A DNA stretch of 64,000 bases from Pacificispira sp033344895 (GTDB taxonomy: Bacteria; Pseudomonadota; Alphaproteobacteria; UBA8366; Aestuariispiraceae). The DNA lies in the NCBI GenBank assembly GCA_965229685.1, contig OZ245920.1, positions 1,922,001 to 1,986,000 of the forward strand, read 5' to 3'. A program made the translations under genes and the position numbers. Of the stretch, positions 44,714 through 53,732 are shown one piece after another; positions within the stretch are counted from its first letter, which is position 1; the number at the start of each line of letters is the position of its first letter. The notes under the pieces are model-generated. The model worked only from the letters and a program-made list of their open reading frames with translations. It did no database searches and had not been told where the DNA came from.

Positions 44714-45727
44714 CTAGCTTTCACTGCCAATGGCGGTGTCATAGGGACCTGCCACGACGGTGCGATTGCGCCCACCCCGCTTAGCGGCATAGAGACACTT
44801 ATCGGCCCGGGCCATAAGCCCCTCCAAATTCTCCGACGGCGTCCATTCAGCGATACCAATGCTTATGGTGCAGTTGATAGGGCCCTTCTCTCCGATATCA
44901 AGTTCCTTATCCGCAAATTCCTTTCGCAGACGTTCGGCAAAGAGTTTAGCCTCAGCCAACTCGGCCTCCGGAATTACCAACGCGAATTCTTCCCCACCCA
45001 GGCGGCCGAATCGATCTGATCGCCGCATGAGTTCCATCCCCATGCCGGCTAGTTGCTGAATAACGATGTCGCCGGCAGGGTGGCCGTATGTATCGTTTAC
45101 TGACTTGAAGTTATCGATATCCAGAATCGCCAGACAGAGCGATCGACCGTATCGGGTGGCTCGCTTGATTTCTGCCTCTGCAACTTCCGTCCACGCTCGA
45201 CGGGTCATCGCCCCAGTCAGGCCGTCGCTGGAGGCAATCTGGCGTAGTTCAAGCTCGTCGACGACAATCTTGGCAAAGTTTGTCAGGATCGCGATTTCGT
45301 GCGACGCCCAACCTCGAATCTGGGTATCTATCGCACAGAGACTACCGACCTGATAACCTTCGGGCGTCTTCAGAGGTATTCCCAGATAAGCTCGAATATG
45401 CGGCTCGCCTGTCACCAACGGATTATCTCTAAAGGTCGGATGAACGGTCGCGTCATTCACGACAAATGCATCCGGCTGCCGAATGGCATGAGTGCAGAAC
45501 GAGATGTCACGTGGCGTCTCCGACACATCAAGCCCTCGTCGCGCCTTGAACCACTGGCGATGACGATCAACCAGTGAAACCGCACAGATTGGAACCCGCA
45601 GGGTCTGTTCGACGAGAGAAACGATGTTTTCAAATGGGCGCTCCGGCCCCGTATCGAGCACATCGTACCTCTCGAGGGCCAGTGCGCGTGCTTCTTCATC
45701 GCCCAGTTTGGTATCAGGCCTATTCAT
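44714..45727 (-). CDS. GAF-GGDEF diguanylate cyclase
   Basis: 337 residues: N-terminal GAF sensor (about 25-160; RPFENIVSLVEQTLRVPICAV) and a GGDEF domain making cyclic di-GMP from two GTP. The active-site loop is GGEEF at residues 244-248, with the product-inhibition I-site R235-x-x-D238 five residues before it. It overlaps the small upstream gene as ATGA. No membrane segments, so it is cytosolic. Confidence 0.9.
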   Translation of the reverse strand: MNRPDTKLGDEEARALALERYDVLDTGPERPFENIVSLVEQTLRVPICAVSLVDRHRQWFKARRGLDVSETPRDISFCTHAIRQPDAFVVNDATVHPTFRDNPLVTGEPHIRAYLGIPLKTPEGYQVGSLCAIDTQIRGWASHEIAILTNFAKIVVDELELRQIASSDGLTGAMTRRAWTEVAEAEIKRATRYGRSLCLAILDIDNFKSVNDTYGHPAGDIVIQQLAGMGMELMRRSDRFGRLGGEEFALVIPEAELAEAKLFAERLRKEFADKELDIGEKGPINCTISIGIAEWTPSENLEGLMARADKCLYAAKRGGRNRTVVAGPYDTAIGSES

Positions 45728-45960
45728 CTATCCCTCAGGGCAAGGATGGTGTTGGTTAGCTCCGTCTTATAAGAACTTAAGAGGGCGTCGATCGTGTGCC
45801 TTACGTCTTCCTGGCTCTGCCCTCCGTCCAGGAGCGCTGACGCCAGATTCACCAGATTTGCCTGATGCGTGGCAATACTCTTGGCCAGGCTTTCCGGGAT
45901 GTCCAAGCCCTCCAGTGGTGCCATTGCGTCACCAACCAGTGTTTTCGCATTTTTTGACAT
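45724..45960 (-). CDS. Small helical protein upstream of the diguanylate cyclase
   Basis: 78 residues, predicted mostly helical, no recognised family. It is translationally coupled to the GGDEF gene through an ATGA overlap, which suggests a partner or regulator role. The ATG at 45960 has GAGGA 6 bases upstream; the TTG one codon earlier is not needed. Confidence 0.6.
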   Translation of the reverse strand: MSKNAKTLVGDAMAPLEGLDIPESLAKSIATHQANLVNLASALLDGGQSQEDVRHTIDALLSSYKTELTNTILALRDR

Positions 45961-46284
45961 CAAATCCTCGGTTCAACGAACCCAAGATTAAACATAGCAA
46001 ATCCGCAGGCGGTCCGAAATGCTAGTACCGCTCGCATCGCAACAAGGCTCTCCGTACTAGCGCCCCCACCGCAATGTCTGATCTGCGGACCGCAATGCTC
46101 CTGACGGCGCGACTGACTGTCTAGCGGCCGATAGCCATTGGCGAAATCTACCAAAATTGGAAGACGTTTGATGGTTCACGCCGATTTGAACATGAGAAAA
46201 ATTGCTGCTTGGAACTTGCTTTCGAGCGTTGAACTTCGACTTCTGTTAAGCTCGTCCTCAGAACAGTCATAAGACCGGCCTGTC
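45961..46284. other. Gene-free stretch
   Basis: About 320 bases. It has GCGGCCGATAGCCA at 46124-46137, identical to part of repeat copy A, and otherwise nothing I can name. Confidence 0.4.
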
Positions 46285-46713
46285 TTAGACCGAAGCATTC
46301 ATTCGACGGCCTGCGGTGATAGTTGCCCTGTGGGTCAAGACAAAATTTAACTTGGCGAATGTCAGCGGCTTCTCAAGACCGAAGTCCGCCCCATACTTTT
46401 TCCCCACATCGGCGTAGCTCATGCCCTCGCACATTTCTACACCACTCATAACAAACACAGGAATCCCCAAATTGTTTGCCTTAATAAAATCCGTTAGCTC
46501 CAATCCATCCATTTCAGGCATAAAGATATCTGTAAGAACCAGACTAAACGGGTTCTTCTCCAACGCATACTTGGCCTGTAATCCATCCGAGGCAATTAGG
46601 TGGGAAACGCCTGTTTTTTCAAAGGTATATTTTGCAATGCAGCGACAAAGAGCATCATCATCTACGAAAAGGACCGGGTGATATGCTGTTGCACTGATCT
46701 CTAAATCGCTCAT
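46285..46713 (-). CDS. CheY-like single-domain response regulator
   Basis: 142 residues. The receiver acid pocket is VDDD (residues 17-20), the phospho-acceptor D62 in LVLTDIFMPEMDG, the switch Ser in VFVMSG and the Lys in LEKPL. There is no output domain. It lies downstream of the histidine kinase on the same strand, separated by a 414-base gap with repeat copy B, so pairing is likely but not certain. The start at MSDLE removes a 23-codon extension. Confidence 0.85.
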   Translation of the reverse strand: MSDLEISATAYHPVLFVDDDALCRCIAKYTFEKTGVSHLIASDGLQAKYALEKNPFSLVLTDIFMPEMDGLELTDFIKANNLGIPVFVMSGVEMCEGMSYADVGKKYGADFGLEKPLTFAKLNFVLTHRATITAGRRMNASV

Positions 46714-47127
46714 TGGTTTTCTCTGACAAATGCCTATCCAAAGCGTACTTCGCAGCCCTCCCCACAACGAAACTCCGCACACCGAAGGATATTCACTCCA
46801 GAGTTAAAAAAACATTATTAACCGCGAATATGATCCGGCGACAGTTGATAATCTAGTAGCCTACCTCACATCAGAGGACTACCACGGTGGGCATAGATGC
46901 AATCCCCTGATAGCCCAAGACCGTCCCAGGGGTTGGATTTCAGAAAGTCACTTTTTGGTTCAGGCAGTGAGCTATGCCCTTCCTCTCTCGCCGGCGGTCG
47001 ATTAGACAAAAGAACGGGCTTCCGAGACTTGAAGGAGTCTCGATGTCGCAAGACAGGTGGTGTTACGAAAACACAAATGTGTGACCACAGGTATTTGTTT
47101 AACTATTCGCGTAAATTTCTTGAAGAT
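46714..47127. other. Gene-free stretch with degenerate repeat copy B
   Basis: About 410 bases with no credible gene; AT-rich near 46800-46830 (possible promoter for the response regulator). Holds repeat copy B. Confidence 0.4.
46887..47030. repeat. Degenerate dispersed repeat, copy B
   Basis: Counterpart of copy A at 44467-44620 in the same orientation; the match is interrupted by small gaps, so the elements are old. Confidence 0.45.
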
Positions 47128-48279
47128 TCATCGGTACTCCACAATTTCTGGAGGAAAGTACAATCTAGCCTTGGTGCCACCTTCAGATCTACTTGCTATT
47201 TCCAGCTTCGCCCCCATCGATTCAGCGGATTTGCGGGATAGGCTTAGACCTACACCCGCGCCGGAACTGCCCGAAACGAATGGATTACGCGGAGAAAAGT
47301 CGAAAATCCTCTCCAGTGCTTCAGCAGGTATACCGGGACCATTGTCCACTACGCATACCTCTACGCCGCCATCTTCGTGGTGGAACGCTTCCACATTTAT
47401 TTGCCCACCTTCCGGAATATGTTTGGCCGCATTGCCAAGCAGGTTGGTAAGAATTTGCTTCACCAGTACCTGGTCCGCTTTCAGTGAAGGCAGGCTAATC
47501 TTTTCCGGAACAATAAGTTCAATTTTACGATGCAAAGCTATAGGCGCAACGACCCTCAAGCTACTTTGGATACAAGCATCCAAGTCGCTCAGAATAGCAA
47601 CAGCTTCACCTTTCACGCTGGAATCGAGGCTCATTGCTAAGACTTTATCAACAAGTTCCAGAAGCGTACGACCGCTAAAACGAATGTCCTCTAAGTAGCT
47701 TATATAACGATCACTAAGTGAGCCAAATGGCTCACGTAACATAAAATCGCTGATCCCCAGAATAGCATTAAGCGGGGTACGAAGGTCATGGCTAACCTGG
47801 CTCAAGACCAAATCACGTACGGAGTTTTGTCGGTTGATTTGCTGAAGTAGATAACGAAGTTCTCTCTCGATGGTTTCCCGCGCAGTACACTCGGCATTAA
47901 GCCTGTCTATAGTTCTTGTGAGTTCACCAAGCTTAGAGGTCTGATCTTCACCTGGAACTCGGACAATTAAGAAGTCGCCCCATTCACTGAGCCATCTCCA
48001 GCCATTACACCTTCTTGCCAACACATCCTTATGTTTTGACCTAAACGTAAGCTTAGATGGAGTTGGCGTGGCGGTTCCAGACCAGATGTTCAATACGTCA
48101 CTTACCTTTTGATCATCATCATGGGTGATCTGCTGAAGATAGATCTTGGTACCCAAGCTTTCTGGAATCTTTATCAATGCACGCGCTTTGCCGTTAGCCG
48201 ATAAGAACTCGCCTGTCGGACTAAGCAGAAGAACTGGCTCTGGAAATGCATCTACAAAGGCGAGAGCCTTACGATTCAT
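47128..48279 (-). CDS. PAS-containing sensor histidine kinase
   Basis: 383 residues, no membrane helices. A PAS-like N-terminal part (PEPVLLLSPTGEFLSANGKARAL region) is followed by a coiled coil (about 120-150). The HisKA box is SQVSHDLRTPLNAILG with the phospho-His. The ATPase has N box LTNLLGNAAKHIPEGG, G1 VVDNGPGIP and G2 GSSGAGVGLSLS. Last gene of a pair with the metOD1 gene (8-base gap). The nearby CheY-like protein is a likely partner. Confidence 0.9.
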   Translation of the reverse strand: MNRKALAFVDAFPEPVLLLSPTGEFLSANGKARALIKIPESLGTKIYLQQITHDDDQKVSDVLNIWSGTATPTPSKLTFRSKHKDVLARRCNGWRWLSEWGDFLIVRVPGEDQTSKLGELTRTIDRLNAECTARETIERELRYLLQQINRQNSVRDLVLSQVSHDLRTPLNAILGISDFMLREPFGSLSDRYISYLEDIRFSGRTLLELVDKVLAMSLDSSVKGEAVAILSDLDACIQSSLRVVAPIALHRKIELIVPEKISLPSLKADQVLVKQILTNLLGNAAKHIPEGGQINVEAFHHEDGGVEVCVVDNGPGIPAEALERIFDFSPRNPFVSGSSGAGVGLSLSRKSAESMGAKLEIASRSEGGTKARLYFPPEIVEYR

Positions 48280-48287
48280 TGTGGGAC

Positions 48288-48830
48288 CTAGCTCTTGTTC
48301 TCAGAAGCGGACCGATAATATTCCCGCCCCTGATTAGTGCCTCCTGAATGGGCTGCTTTCGATAGCGCAATATGAACGCGGCATCTGTCGTGCCCCATCG
48401 CGAAGGCCTCTTCGACGTTCACTCGAGCGTATCCCATGTTTTCAGCCGCGATTCGACCGAATACATTTGACGTCATCATGCAAAGCGAGGGGCGACTCTC
48501 CACCATAGAACCAAATGGGCACCGGGAGTTTACCAAGACAATCTCATCATTTGACTGGCTTTCTATAGAGAAACGGCCTCCGATACGCGACTTTAGGTCA
48601 ACCATTGCATCTGCCGCTTCTGGGCGGGTTAGCCGCCGCCCCCCTTTGGCTCTGCAATACAGGTCATTGAATGTATCGCCTATTCGAGCGCCTACGACAG
48701 ATACAAACCCTCGAGCCTCTTCCTCCCCGACAACGTCCTGCAGAACACCGGAGAGTTCCCGAAGAATCCTTCGAAAAAAGCTGTCACGTTCAATCACGCC
48801 GGCAAAACTATCGAAATCATTATCTGTCAT
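48288..48830 (-). CDS. metOD1 (methanogen output domain 1)-like protein
   Basis: 180 residues. The C-terminal half holds NSRCPFGSMVESRPSLCMMT and AFAMGHDRCRVHIAL, a Cys pattern known from metOD1/V4R-like ligand domains found beside two-component genes. The four Cys residues could hold a metal or a small ligand. It precedes the kinase gene by 8 bases, so it may supply input to it. Function is inference from context. Confidence 0.65.
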   Translation of the reverse strand: MTDNDFDSFAGVIERDSFFRRILRELSGVLQDVVGEEEARGFVSVVGARIGDTFNDLYCRAKGGRRLTRPEAADAMVDLKSRIGGRFSIESQSNDEIVLVNSRCPFGSMVESRPSLCMMTSNVFGRIAAENMGYARVNVEEAFAMGHDRCRVHIALSKAAHSGGTNQGREYYRSASENKS

Positions 48831-49008
48831 GGCGCGCCGCCTTGATTATCGCATCTGTATCCAATCTTAACATTGCGCCGGTGGTTTCACCTAACATTGC
48901 AGATCTCCATCAGCGTTAGTTATAACTTCCTGGTGCCACATTCCGTTTAGTTTTTCTGATTGTTCCAGGGTTGCAGCCAACGAAGTCTAATCCTTACAAG
49001 CGTCATCG

Positions 49009-51129
49009 CTAGGCTGCCCTCACCCGATCGAGAAATCCAGATACCTCGCGCTTGAGATTGCCTGCCTGCTCACTTAGGTCCCCGGCGGCGGAAACCACCT
49101 GCGAGGCCGCGGCGCCGGCTTCTCCGGCAGCAGATTTAACCGACACTATCGATCTGCTCACCTCCGCCGCGCCGGCCGAGGCTTCGGCGACATTTCTGGA
49201 AATTTCATCTGTCGAAGCGTTCTGCTCCTCAATGGCCGCTGCAATGGAGTTTGCGACCCCGTCGATTTCTGCGACCAGATCCCGAACTTTGTGAATAGCT
49301 TGGCGCGTCTCTGCCGTCTCCGATCGAATCCGACCAACGAGATCTGCAATCTTGCCAGTCGCCGCACCAGTCTGGCTGGCGAGGGATTTAACTTCCTGTG
49401 CGACAACGGCGAAGCCCTTTCCAGCCTCCCCGGCGCGTGCCGCTTCAATAGTCGCATTCAGTGCAAGCAGATTGGTTTGATCAGCGATTTCGCTAATCAT
49501 GTCCAGGACAACACCAATTTCCTCTGCAGCATCGCTTAGCGTCTCAGTCCGGTTCTCTGCCCCTGTCACGCCTTCAACGGCCGCCCTGGCAGATGTCGTC
49601 GAGAGCTCAACTTGTGTTGCGATCTCGGCGATGGACTTACTTAGCTCCTCCGCAGCAGCAGCAACGGTTTGAACATTTGCAGAGGCCTCTTCGGATGCCG
49701 ACGCGACCGAACTGGACTGATCGTTAGTTTCCGAGGCGATCGCACTCATTGATTCCGCGGTCGCGTTCAGCTCGGTTGCCGCACTTGTCAGCGCATCGAT
49801 CACCCCGCCAATACTCTTCTCAAAGGCATCGGCAAGCTCTCTACGTGCCGTCAATTCTCGTTCAGCAGCACGTGCCTCTTCAGCGCGACGTTCTTCCCGC
49901 ATTCTTTCTGTCTCAACTGCGTTCTGCTTAAAGACCTCTACCGAAGATGCCATTTCGCCAATTTCGTCCCTGCGACCGATGCAGGGTACCGTCACATCCA
50001 ACTTGCCGTCCGCCAGGGCCAGCATTGTCCCTGAAATCCGGGCGATTGGGCGAACAACGCGGCCAACGATGATCCAGAACGACAATCCGGCCACAATAAC
50101 GCACAAAACAACGGCGATGCTTTCCCCGATCAGGAAGGCTTGGCTGCTGGACTGTTCAGAAATTGCTACCGATCGGGTCTCTTCGCTGGCCGCTACAGAC
50201 AACTCTAGAAGCTTGTCGATAGCCGCAGTGGATTGGGCAATCCAGTCCGCGGAGGACATGGAATATCCGTTTCCAGCGGTACCACTCGAGTAAACGGCGC
50301 TTCGAACGGACTCGTATGTTCCGAAGAAACTTTTCTCGACGTCATCCATTTCCTTGACGATAGGCTCAGATGCCCGGCCTGATGCGACAAATACCTGAGC
50401 ACGTGTCCATGCTTCGATCAGATGCCCGCGAAACCGCGCCAGCTTTTCGATCGCTTCGGTTGTCATCGGCGCGTTGGCATCGATCAAGCCGCCAATTATG
50501 GCCCTCTCCCGCCCCGCGTATTCACTCATTACCCAGACGTCATGGCGGAAGCTTCGAAGTGAAGCAATGTCCGACTGGATGATTTCGGGCTGATAGTCTG
50601 ACCTCAGCCGAAGCTCCTGAGACACCATTATCAACTTTGTCATCGTCGGCACCCAGGTCGATGAGAGCTCAGCGTCTCGCTCGCCCTTTTGGCGGCGTAT
50701 TGCGCCATCAACCTTCTGCCGAAGTGCTTTAGCCTGTTCAAAGACGCTAATCGCTGCGCTGAGAACCTGCTCTCTGGTCTCAAAACTCGGGCCCGACCTT
50801 ATTTGTGCCAACGCCGATTGAAACGCTTCATCCGCAGCCTGACGTCGGGTTGCTATTCTCTCCATTCTATCCTTGCTAACAGGATCGCTTGCCGAGAGCG
50901 CAGCGTTGGTAACCCCGCGCTCAACCGCCCAGTTGCCTGCACTTGTGATGAGCAAGTCGGAGGTCCGGGTTGATGATACGATCTTCGACGCATCCTGCGT
51001 TCTTTGCAGGGTGTCCAGTATCCCGAGCGCCGCGAAGCCCAGAGCGCAGACAGTAAGTATCGTCACGACCGCTATCAGACTTCGTCCAACAGTGAATGTA
51101 GAGCGAGAGTTGTCAGTATCTAGCGCCAT
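49009..51129 (-). CDS. Methyl-accepting chemotaxis protein
   Basis: 706 residues. Membrane helix 1 at about 14-36, a helical periplasmic or sensor part (about 40-330) with a nitrate-sensor-like four-helix look, helix 2 at about 333-357 (SIAVVLCVIVAGLSFWIIVG), HAMP (about 358-412) and a C-terminal signalling coiled coil with the hairpin tip EIADQTNLLALNATIEAARAGEAGKGFAVVA (shown here as its key residues DQTNLLALNATIEAARAGE). It carries signals to CheA/CheW, which are not in the window. It lies in the low-GC block and may be acquired. Confidence 0.9.
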   Translation of the reverse strand: MALDTDNSRSTFTVGRSLIAVVTILTVCALGFAALGILDTLQRTQDASKIVSSTRTSDLLITSAGNWAVERGVTNAALSASDPVSKDRMERIATRRQAADEAFQSALAQIRSGPSFETREQVLSAAISVFEQAKALRQKVDGAIRRQKGERDAELSSTWVPTMTKLIMVSQELRLRSDYQPEIIQSDIASLRSFRHDVWVMSEYAGRERAIIGGLIDANAPMTTEAIEKLARFRGHLIEAWTRAQVFVASGRASEPIVKEMDDVEKSFFGTYESVRSAVYSSGTAGNGYSMSSADWIAQSTAAIDKLLELSVAASEETRSVAISEQSSSQAFLIGESIAVVLCVIVAGLSFWIIVGRVVRPIARISGTMLALADGKLDVTVPCIGRRDEIGEMASSVEVFKQNAVETERMREERRAEEARAAERELTARRELADAFEKSIGGVIDALTSAATELNATAESMSAIASETNDQSSSVASASEEASANVQTVAAAAEELSKSIAEIATQVELSTTSARAAVEGVTGAENRTETLSDAAEEIGVVLDMISEIADQTNLLALNATIEAARAGEAGKGFAVVAQEVKSLASQTGAATGKIADLVGRIRSETAETRQAIHKVRDLVAEIDGVANSIAAAIEEQNASTDEISRNVAEASAGAAEVSRSIVSVKSAAGEAGAAASQVVSAAGDLSEQAGNLKREVSGFLDRVRAA

Positions 51130-51622
51130 GTTTCTGACCCTTCCTGCAAGCGGGATGGAAACCCAACCTGGTCCACGCTAGACAAGGCAGGTTGAAAGAA
51201 GGTTAACAGATTTGTCATGTATGGTTGCAGGCCCCGGTCAAAGCACACTTACGTGGACTACCTACCTACTAGGTCCAAAAACCTTCGAAACCTCCCCATA
51301 CGTGAATCAAGAGAATCGTCCGCTTTGGGTCAGGGACGGAAGCTGATCGAGGTAATGCGATTTGACCGCTCCACAAGTTAAAGCGGACACTCTCTGATCG
51401 GTTGCCGTGTTCTGAAAGGGTCTCAGACTTCGATTGCCTCTACACATCGGCGTCCAAACCTACCTTCAACGCAAAACTGAGTGCAGAATCTGGAATCTCA
51501 TAAACGCCGCCATTATCGGCGGCACCGCATCTTAACGAAAAATCATGAAGTTGCTCGCACCTTAAGGTGCTCAATGAATGAACAAATGGCCTTGTGCGCA
51601 GAGTTTCCGAGACCCGTGAGCA
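51130..51622. other. Gene-free stretch between chemoreceptor gene and ArdC remnant
   Basis: About 490 bases. No coding frame with convincing codon use and no clear repeat; it may include the left boundary of the integrated element, but I see no copy of the tRNA-Arg 3' end in it. Confidence 0.35.
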
Positions 51623-51883
51623 TTAACGATGGGAATCGACATCCACGTCGATCTTCTTTTAGAAAACGACCATGGAGGCCTTCTCGCCCTTGCGGACCTG
51701 CGCGCCTTTGATCTGCCATTGGCGGTAGGTACCCCAAAGGCCGGTGGCGAAGTTGTTCATCTCGGCCGCGACCCAGACGGCCAGGGTGTTGACGCCACGG
51801 TAGGTCCTGCCGCTGTCGTTCCAAGCCGTTTGGAGCAGCCCAGTTTGACGCTTGTTGTCCCGGGCCCGATTGCTCAGATATAA
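51623..51883 (-). pseudogene. ArdC-type antirestriction protein, N-terminal remnant
   Basis: Reads TAWNDSGRTYRGVNTLAVWV then LWGTYRQWQIKGAQVRKGEK and VVF, the hallmark of the ArdC/DUF1738 N-terminal single-strand-DNA-binding domain. A TAA at 51659-51661 stands where the family has Tyr (VVFYKKID), and after KKIDVDVDSHR another stop ends the frame. The C-terminal zinc metallopeptidase half is missing. ArdC proteins travel on plasmids and ICEs, so this marks former mobile DNA. Confidence 0.75.
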
Positions 51884-52578
51884 ACCGCCTCCCGCTCAAT
51901 CACCGGTTCGGCCTGCCCGGACCATGTGAACCGGTAGCGCGCGCTCTTCCGAACGTTCCCCACAAGGGCCGGACGGAAGCAAGCCAGACAAACGCCTCCA
52001 GCATGACGGACGCTTGGGTAGACGATTCCGGACGAGCCGGCATCGAGCAACATTTCGGCGAGCGCCTGGGAGGCTTTGTAGCTGTTCGGATCGAGACAGT
52101 TTACAAAGGCAGCCGCATCCCGAATGTCATGGTACTCGGCACCAAAGTCCGCCTGATAGTCGTCATAGGTAATGCTCTCGTGCTCCCTGCCGACTTCAGC
52201 CAGTTCCAGAGACTTGTGCCAGGCGACCTCTGCCTGTGAAGTTTCAAGCGCAAACCCGGCATACCACGCCCCGCGCTCCGGACCGTTGAAGCGACTGCCC
52301 TGCGGATGGGCATGCGTGAACGCTGCATTGACAATCCTGTAGAGCGGCACGCCAAAGACCAGCTCATCGATCCCGATTCCGGGCAGAAGATTGTTCTCAG
52401 CCAGAAGCCGGTCATTGGTGGCGTGATCCAGATCAAAAATATCCTGAAGATGTGCATCGTCATCGGCAATCCGCATCAGGACACTGTCCCCGCCCTCGCT
52501 GTACCGGGAGGGGATCAGTCGATGGGTATCAAGCTGTCGAATCCTGGAGAGCGGCGGAAAAGGCACAGGATCACTCAA
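51874..52578 (-). CDS. RES-domain toxin
   Basis: 234 residues with the RES fold (LYRIVNAAFTH, GSRFNGPERGAWYAGFALETS, then the late VYPSVRHAGGVCLACFRP; R, Y and E positions match the catalytic set). RES toxins such as ParT/MbcT deplete NAD+ or modify enzymes by ADP-ribosyl transfer. It overlaps its antitoxin gene by 4 bases (ATGA), antitoxin first, the normal RES-Xre order. Confidence 0.88.
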   Translation of the reverse strand: MSDPVPFPPLSRIRQLDTHRLIPSRYSEGGDSVLMRIADDDAHLQDIFDLDHATNDRLLAENNLLPGIGIDELVFGVPLYRIVNAAFTHAHPQGSRFNGPERGAWYAGFALETSQAEVAWHKSLELAEVGREHESITYDDYQADFGAEYHDIRDAAAFVNCLDPNSYKASQALAEMLLDAGSSGIVYPSVRHAGGVCLACFRPALVGNVRKSARYRFTWSGQAEPVIEREAVYI

Positions 52579-53012
52579 TGCCCACCGCGCCGCGCATCGA
52601 GAAGCTTCCGGACCGTTGCAAATGCAGGAACCCCGCCACGGATCAGATATTCAACAGGCGTCATCCCGCCGAAAATCCGGTTCTCGTTTGGGAGCTGCAT
52701 CCAACTGTCGGCGAGATCTTCGCCATAGATGATGTTCAACGCCTTGAAGATGCCGACGAGATAGGAAATCCGGCGAAGTTTGTCTTCATCCAGCGTCCGG
52801 CCACTCTTCTTCTTCAGCGCGTAGAAGGTTCCGTTGGAGACTCCGCCGAGCAATTGCCTCGCGGCTTCATCACGGATCTTCCATTTTTCAATGATGTTGA
52901 AGAACGCCCGGATCGCTCCGCCGCTCAGGCGATCACGTTCAGATCGCTCGGACAGATCGATCAAAGGCGCTACCTGGTAGCGGCTCGCCGGATATGCATA
53001 AGACAATGCCAT
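52575..53012 (-). CDS. Xre/MbcA/ParS-family antitoxin
   Basis: 145 residues. An N-terminal Xre-like DNA-binding part is followed by the DUF2384 toxin-binding domain: LRRISYLVGIFKALNIIYGE, then ENRIFGGMTPVEYLIRGG. It should neutralise the downstream RES toxin and repress the operon; a perfect palindrome lies just upstream. Start at 53012 is chosen for GGAG 6 bases before; the ATG at 53024 is possible. Confidence 0.88.
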   Translation of the reverse strand: MALSYAYPASRYQVAPLIDLSERSERDRLSGGAIRAFFNIIEKWKIRDEAARQLLGGVSNGTFYALKKKSGRTLDEDKLRRISYLVGIFKALNIIYGEDLADSWMQLPNENRIFGGMTPVEYLIRGGVPAFATVRKLLDARRGGH

Positions 53013-53037
53013 CAGATACTCCATTTCTGTACGCAAT

Positions 53038-53051
53038 ATAACTCTAGTTAT
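53038..53051. promoter_or_regulatory. Palindromic operator of the RES-Xre operon
   Basis: ATAACT-CT-AGTTAT, perfect arms of six bases, 26 bases upstream of the antitoxin start. Position and symmetry suit autorepression by the antitoxin. The same ACTCTAGTTAT also occurs near 60132 inside the integrase gene, probably by chance. Confidence 0.5.
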
Positions 53052-53117
53052 GGAGCGTCGCAAGTGGCCGGGGATTTCGTTTCGTCGTTCAAAGGAACAA
53101 CAGTTGCCGACCGCCGC

Positions 53118-53732
53118 TCACCGCGGATCATAGCGACCCTTCCTAATCGCGTAGGGCGCTCGGCCGTCGTGACGGTTCTGACGGACCTGTTTCAACCGCT
53201 TCTCGATGTCGGACAACTGGATCGGCCGAAAGTCCCAGGCATCGACACCGACATCGAGGCGACCGCCCGCCTCTTTCAGGAGCGCCGGCAGGCTTCCGTG
53301 CGAATGTCCGTGCAGGTGCAGCGCGCCGTGATGGCTCTTGTTCCAGATCTCGAACGGGTAGTGGCTCAGGACAAGCAGGACCTCCCTTCCCTCAAGCTGG
53401 AGCTTCAACTCCAGGTAAGGGACCACCATGTCCCAATCCGGTGCCTCGAGGGTCTGCTCATAGTCGTGATTTCCAGCGACCAGAATCTTCAGCCCGCCTG
53501 GCAGCCGGCTCGTGACCGCGCGGGCCTTCTCCACCCGGCCGAACACAACGTCCCCGAGATGGACGAGGACACCGCCCTCACCAACCGTTTCCCAAGCATT
53601 GTTCAGCAGCGCCTCATCATGCGCGTCGATTGTCTCAAACGGCCGGTCGCAGTATCGAAGGATGTTGTCATGCCCGTAATGCGTATCCGAGGTAAACCAG
53701 ACATCCTTCGCCGGCAGGGTAAGCTTGTGCAT
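53118..53732 (-). CDS. Calcineurin-like metallophosphoesterase
   Basis: 204 residues with the metal-binding motifs in order: WFTSDTHYGH (D, H), VHLGDVVFG (GD), VAGNHDYE (GNHD), LSHYPFEIW (H) and LHGHSHG (GHSH). Family members hydrolyse phosphodiesters or nucleotides; the YfcE/ICC-like size fits a stand-alone hydrolase. It lies within the element between the TA pair and the relaxase, so it may be cargo. Confidence 0.85.
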   Translation of the reverse strand: MHKLTLPAKDVWFTSDTHYGHDNILRYCDRPFETIDAHDEALLNNAWETVGEGGVLVHLGDVVFGRVEKARAVTSRLPGGLKILVAGNHDYEQTLEAPDWDMVVPYLELKLQLEGREVLLVLSHYPFEIWNKSHHGALHLHGHSHGSLPALLKEAGGRLDVGVDAWDFRPIQLSDIEKRLKQVRQNRHDGRAPYAIRKGRYDPR

